From JBHGAV01 sp041946685 (GTDB lineage: Bacteria; Acidobacteriota; Terriglobia; Bryobacterales; Bryobacteraceae), in NCBI GenBank assembly GCA_041946685.1, contig JBHGAV010000027.1, positions 1 to 53,326 on the forward strand: 53,326 nucleotides of DNA. Reading direction: 5' to 3'. Position 1 is the first letter of the stretch. Each line of letters opens with the position of its first letter. Below, piece by piece: positions 50,750 through 53,326 of this stretch. The notes below the pieces were generated by a model. The model saw nothing but the letters and a program-made list of their open reading frames with translations, was not told the DNA's origin and did not search any database. The translations under genes and the position numbers were made by a program.

Positions 50750-51772
50750 CTACTTCTTCGCGACCGGGTTGCCGCCTCCGCACAGCACTTCGTGGGCCCA
50801 GATGGTTCTCCCCAGCATCTGGGTGGCCAGCGACGCGAGGAGGCCACGCCGCCTCAGCGCCGACGGGATGAAACAGGCAAATGTTGGGGCATGCAGCTTG
50901 GGATCCACACACCAGCCACCAAATTGGTGGCAACGGGTCCACTGAGACGCTTCCGCCGCGTTGAGTTGCTGGGCGACTGAGGCCCCGTGGTTCGGGTCGC
51001 AGTCCAAAGGCAGTTTCAGCAACAGCAGAACACCGCTTCCAAGTTGGGGATGGCGGCAGTCTGAGGTCACTTCCAGCAGGGCCGTCTCCCGTGCTATGCC
51101 ATTGGAGATTCCAACTGCCGGCGCGGAGCCAGAGAACGCGAACTCCGCCGTCAGCCCGGACTCGTCTGCATGCGCCAGTGCGTAAGGGGCGAGCGCGCCG
51201 CAGGCTTCCGAAAAGTCCTCCGGACCGAATGCCGAGGGGCCGCGGCCTTCGGGCGCGAACATCTCCTCTATCACATGCAACATGTCATCCGGCTCGGGGC
51301 GCAGGCCGTTACGTGGGTGTGAGGACCGGTCAACCTGGGACCCCAGGAACTGCGGAAGCAGCCCTGCCTTGATATGAGCATCGGCGCATTGCATCGCAAC
51401 GGCAGCAGAAAGGAGCTGGGTCAACCAGCCCGCGTTCTCAGAATGGCAGTATGCGGAGCAGCTCAGTTTGACAGTTCCTCGCTCACGGTTCCACACGAAG
51501 CCGCTCATGGCGGCGTGACAATTGAGGGACTGCAGGATCTCGGCCGTGCGCTGCGAGTCGCAGACTCCGCACAGCAAGTCGGTCTCCGCGCGAACACAGA
51601 CCACACTGAAACCCGTGTCCTGCCGGACCGGTTCGGCCCATACGCGCTGTGCCAGGTCGTGTCCCCACCAAGTGAAACGCCGGTCCTCACGCACGCTCCA
51701 CTCGGCGTCGATCATCATTGCCTCCTGCAGGTCACGGATGATCTTCGGCCCAATATCACCGTTCTTCGTCAT
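50750..51772 (-). CDS. Hypothetical protein coupled to metK, 340 aa
   Basis: A protein of unknown family. Start at ATG 51772, 17 bases inside the end of metK, with GAAGGAGA upstream, so it is cotranscribed and coupled to metK. There is no signal peptide or membrane helix. It is unusually rich in Cys for a cytosolic protein (LLCGVCDSQRT, LNCHAAMSG, KLSCSAYCHSENAG) and contains Trp-rich stretches (FTWWGHDLAQRVW). The first 140 residues read like a small alpha/beta domain of the secretion-chaperone or YbjN type, but I cannot support that firmly. The second half ends in LGRTIWAHEVLCGGGNPVAKK. Confidence 0.65.
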   Translation of the reverse strand: MTKNGDIGPKIIRDLQEAMMIDAEWSVREDRRFTWWGHDLAQRVWAEPVRQDTGFSVVCVRAETDLLCGVCDSQRTAEILQSLNCHAAMSGFVWNRERGTVKLSCSAYCHSENAGWLTQLLSAAVAMQCADAHIKAGLLPQFLGSQVDRSSHPRNGLRPEPDDMLHVIEEMFAPEGRGPSAFGPEDFSEACGALAPYALAHADESGLTAEFAFSGSAPAVGISNGIARETALLEVTSDCRHPQLGSGVLLLLKLPLDCDPNHGASVAQQLNAAEASQWTRCHQFGGWCVDPKLHAPTFACFIPSALRRRGLLASLATQMLGRTIWAHEVLCGGGNPVAKK

Positions 51773-52889
51773 CGTGGTCTCCTTCCCATGGCAATCCTGG
51801 TTTGCCGAAATGCCCGTAGTTGGTTGTCGCGCGGTACATCGGCCGCAGCAAGTCAAGTCTGCGAATGATCGCGGTCGGCCGGAAATCGTAATCTCTGGCG
51901 AAGCGCTCGGCCGCAGCGGCATCTCCAGTGCCGAACGTCTCCACATGAATCGACACCGGCTCCGCAAGGCCGATTGCATAGGCGACCTGAATCTCAGCTC
52001 TGTGCGCCAGTTTGCGCCTCACAATCTGGCGGGCGAGATAACGGCAGAAGTAGGCGCCGCTGCGGTCGACTTTGGATGGATCCTTGCCGCTGAAGGCGCC
52101 ACCTCCGTGGCGGGCCATTCCACCGTAGGAGTCCACCATGATCTTCCTCCCGGTGACACCGCAGTCGGCCGCCGGACCGCCTTGCACAAAGCTCCCGGTG
52201 GGGTTCACCAGGAACTTAGTGGTAGGGCTGTACCAGTCCCCAAGCGCCCGCGGCGCGAGGCTATCGACAACATAGCTGCGAATAAGCTCGGATGACGTTC
52301 CCGTTGCGTGCTGGGCTGAGGCCAGAACGTGCGTGACCTGCTTTGGAATGCCGCCCTCGTAAAGCACCGACACCTGGGTCTTGCCGTCAGGCCGCAGCCA
52401 CGGGAAGGATCCGCTCCGCCGGTCCTCGGCCAGACCCCTGGCCAGGCGGTGCGCCAGCAGGATCGGCAGGGGCAGCATCTCGGGTGACTCGTCGGTGGCG
52501 TACCCGAACATGATGCCTTGGTCGCCGGCCCCCTGCTCTCCGGCGACATCCCGGCTGGCATTCACGCCGCGCGCAATCTCGTCGGCTTGCCTGCCAATGA
52601 ATTCCTGGATCACTACGGAATCCGCTGCGAAACTGCAGTCGCAGTCCGTGTAGCCGATTTCGCGGATTGCCTCGCGGACCACGGCTTCGTGGTCGACGCT
52701 TGCCCTGGAGGTGATCTCACCAGCCAGAATCACAGTTCCGTCCTTGCAGAGCACCTCGCAAGCAACCCGGCTCTGCGGGTCTTGCGCCAGATGGGCATCC
52801 AGGATTGAGTCGGCGATGTAATCGCAAACCTTGTCCGGGTGCCCCTCGCAAACCGACTCGGATGTCAGGATGTGGCGATGGGGACTCAT
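51756..52889 (-). CDS. metK: S-adenosylmethionine synthase
   Basis: A 377-residue MetK, which makes S-adenosylmethionine from methionine and ATP. Signatures: LTSESVCEGHPDKVCDYIADSILD (with the Mg/ATP His and Asp), GAGDQGIMFGYA, and the P-loop-like GGGAFSGKDPSKVDRSGAY. Length is normal. GCCAGGAGGTGACGCA before the ATG is a strong ribosome site that lies inside a 43-codon ORF whose stop overlaps the metK start. A SAM-clan riboswitch and terminator precede it, so it is feedback-regulated by its product. It lies within the tRNA-flanked segment; whether another metK exists elsewhere cannot be seen. Confidence 0.95.
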   Translation of the reverse strand: MSPHRHILTSESVCEGHPDKVCDYIADSILDAHLAQDPQSRVACEVLCKDGTVILAGEITSRASVDHEAVVREAIREIGYTDCDCSFAADSVVIQEFIGRQADEIARGVNASRDVAGEQGAGDQGIMFGYATDESPEMLPLPILLAHRLARGLAEDRRSGSFPWLRPDGKTQVSVLYEGGIPKQVTHVLASAQHATGTSSELIRSYVVDSLAPRALGDWYSPTTKFLVNPTGSFVQGGPAADCGVTGRKIMVDSYGGMARHGGGAFSGKDPSKVDRSGAYFCRYLARQIVRRKLAHRAEIQVAYAIGLAEPVSIHVETFGTGDAAAAERFARDYDFRPTAIIRRLDLLRPMYRATTNYGHFGKPGLPWEGDHDDEER

Positions 52890-53017
52890 TGCGTCACCTC
52901 CTGGCAGCGACGTGATCGATCGCGGGGCAAGCGCGCGTTATAGCGCAGGGGGAAACCATCGAGAACAGGCCGCCTTGCCGGAGCCTCTTCCAGGCTCGCG
53001 GAACTTGCGTGTTCCAT
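52886..53017 (-). CDS. 43-codon leader ORF overlapping metK start
   Basis: A small ORF between the riboswitch terminator and metK: ATG 53017 with AAAGGAG 8 bases upstream, ending in a TGA that overlaps the metK ATG (ATGA). The peptide begins MEHASSASLEEAPARRPVL and ends in a basic stretch (RDRSRRCQEVTQ). The well-placed ribosome site and exact overlap argue that it is translated and feeds ribosomes to metK. It has no known motif. It could be a regulatory leader peptide or a small protein. Confidence 0.5.
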   Translation of the reverse strand: MEHASSASLEEAPARRPVLDGFPLRYNARLPRDRSRRCQEVTQ

Positions 53018-53052
53018 TGTGCACTCTCCTTTCGGTTGGATGCATCAGGGAC

Positions 53053-53086
53053 AAGAAAAAGAAAACCGCCCGAGCATCAGGCGGTT
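53053..53086 (-). terminator. Rho-independent terminator of the metK riboswitch
   Basis: On the minus strand, AACCGCCTGA and TCGGGCGGTT form a 10-bp stem (one G-T pair) with a 3-base loop, followed by TTTCTTTTTC. It lies just downstream of the SAM aptamer and before the leader ORF. Confidence 0.85.
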
Positions 53087-53096
53087 CTGTTTCCGT

Positions 53097-53212
53097 GGAG
53101 ACTCGCGTTCGGGATTCCATTCCCGCCCATCGAGTGGTTTATCCACTCAAGGCACCGTAGCGTCTCCCTGCCCGGTTGCCGGACCCGGATGATATCCGGA
53201 TCGCTCCTGATG
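53097..53212 (-). promoter_or_regulatory. SAM-clan riboswitch (SAM-I/IV-like) upstream of metK
   Basis: Read on the minus strand. P1: CATC (53209-53212) with GATG (53128-53131). P2: 9-bp hairpin 53182-53202. The conserved CGGCAACC joins P2 to P3. P3: ACCG (53173-53176) with CGGT (53154-53157), followed by the conserved GGTGCC. P4: GAGTGG/CCACTC hairpin (53132-53148). After P1 a further hairpin (53110-53125) and GTCTCC (53097-53102), which is complementary to GGAGAC in the P3 loop (53162-53167), a second pseudoknot as in SAM-IV types. GGCGG (53123-53127) can pair with CCGCC of the terminator (53080-53084), giving an antiterminator that excludes the ligand-bound fold: an OFF switch. Confidence 0.75.
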
Positions 53213-53220
53213 TCAATTGG

Positions 53221-53226
53221 ATTGTA
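53221..53226 (-). promoter_or_regulatory. Extended -10 of the metK riboswitch transcript
   Basis: TGC-TACAAT on the minus strand; transcription would start 6-8 bases on, exactly at the 5' side of riboswitch P1. The -35 (TCAAGA at 17 bp) is poor, as is usual with extended -10 promoters. Confidence 0.5.
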
Positions 53227-53266
53227 GCATTTTGGAGTGTGGCTCTTGATCAAAAATGGGGGCACC

Positions 53267-53290
53267 CTGATGGTGGGCGCGACAGGACTC
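53267..53290 (+). repeat. 24-bp direct repeat, right copy (in tRNA-Val)
   Basis: Intact counterpart of 49663-49686, comprising the tRNA 3' end and 4 downstream bases. The two copies lie about 3.6 kb apart. Confidence 0.75.
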
Positions 53291-53326
53291 GAACCTGTGA
53301 CCTCCTGCGTGTGAAGCAGGCGCTCT
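53271..53326 (-). tRNA. tRNA-Val (anticodon CAC), 3' part
   Basis: Read on the minus strand: anticodon stem CCTGC/GCAGG with loop TTCACAC (anticodon CAC, reading GTG), variable loop, T arm ACAGG-TTCGAGT-CCTGT, acceptor 3' strand CGCGCCC, discriminator A and encoded CCA (53271-53273). The 5' acceptor and most of the D arm lie beyond the window end. Confidence 0.93.

Noticed and set aside
53053..53212. Possible T-box or cobalamin riboswitch before metK
   Set aside because: No T-box or B12-box sequence; the CGGCAACC...GGTGCC core and helix layout fit the SAM clan.
53201..53216. TTGACA-like hexamer with TATCAT as the metK promoter
   Set aside because: It would start transcription inside riboswitch helix P2. 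The TACAAT at 53221-53226 places the start exactly before P1.

Overview
The window is high-GC DNA from a diderm bacterium, most likely a member of Acidobacteriota class Terriglobia near Bryobacterales/Solibacter. The main lineage clue is a secreted SBBP-repeat protein, plus a broken neighbour, that carry the C-terminal domain first described as a Solibacter family (NAASF...G, V.G..APLL, ..QIN...PW). LptD shows an outer membrane. Many genes start with GTG or TTG. All calls come from reading the sequence, and no database search was run.

Layout. 1-7.4 kb: partial Rrf2 regulator, exported methyltransferase-like protein, a divergent GH27 alpha-galactosidase and esterase pair, and a large unknown protein. 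7.4-14.5 kb: an accessory secreted-protein block with a glycosidase-like protein, a carboxypeptidase-regulatory-like domain protein, an SBBP beta-propeller and a triply damaged relative. It has two 9-G tracts, one in a promoter spacer and one at a frameshift, and a C-terminal relic of a Gfo/Idh oxidoreductase. 14.6-25.5 kb: Gfo/Idh oxidoreductase, BON protein, PpiC isomerase, HExxH protein, TlpA and DsbD-alpha-like proteins, glycosyltransferase 9, pyruvate-dehydrogenase-type E1 alpha/beta, CsgG-like and PilZ proteins, a sigma-54 activator with a palindromic operator, and two small membrane proteins.

25.5-41.6 kb is the metabolic centre. On the minus strand an ADP-forming acyl-CoA synthetase/GNAT fusion runs into hypF, hypC, hypD and hypE. 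On the plus strand a tightly overlapping operon encodes a receiver, a receiver-kinase, a second receiver, four subunits of a cytosolic group 3b-type [NiFe] hydrogenase (beta, gamma, delta, alpha), a membrane sensor kinase and the maturation protease. Structural genes, maturation and probable sensing are thus at one locus; hypA and hypB are not in the window. The small subunit has Asp where one proximal-cluster Cys is expected.

41.6-49.7 kb is housekeeping: pgi, RDD protein, lptD, thioesterase, PadR regulator with an operator and a possible NifX-type relic, zapA, a ZapB-like coiled coil, rplT, rpmI and a polysaccharide-export-type ABC ATPase. 49.7-53.3 kb is bounded by a 24-bp direct repeat made of the 3' end of a tRNA-Val(CAC) gene plus 4 bases. 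Inside are an endonuclease/exonuclease/phosphatase-fold protein, large palindromes, an unknown gene, metK, a 43-codon ORF overlapping the metK start, and a SAM-clan riboswitch with a terminator. The layout looks like a small tRNA-associated islet controlled by SAM.
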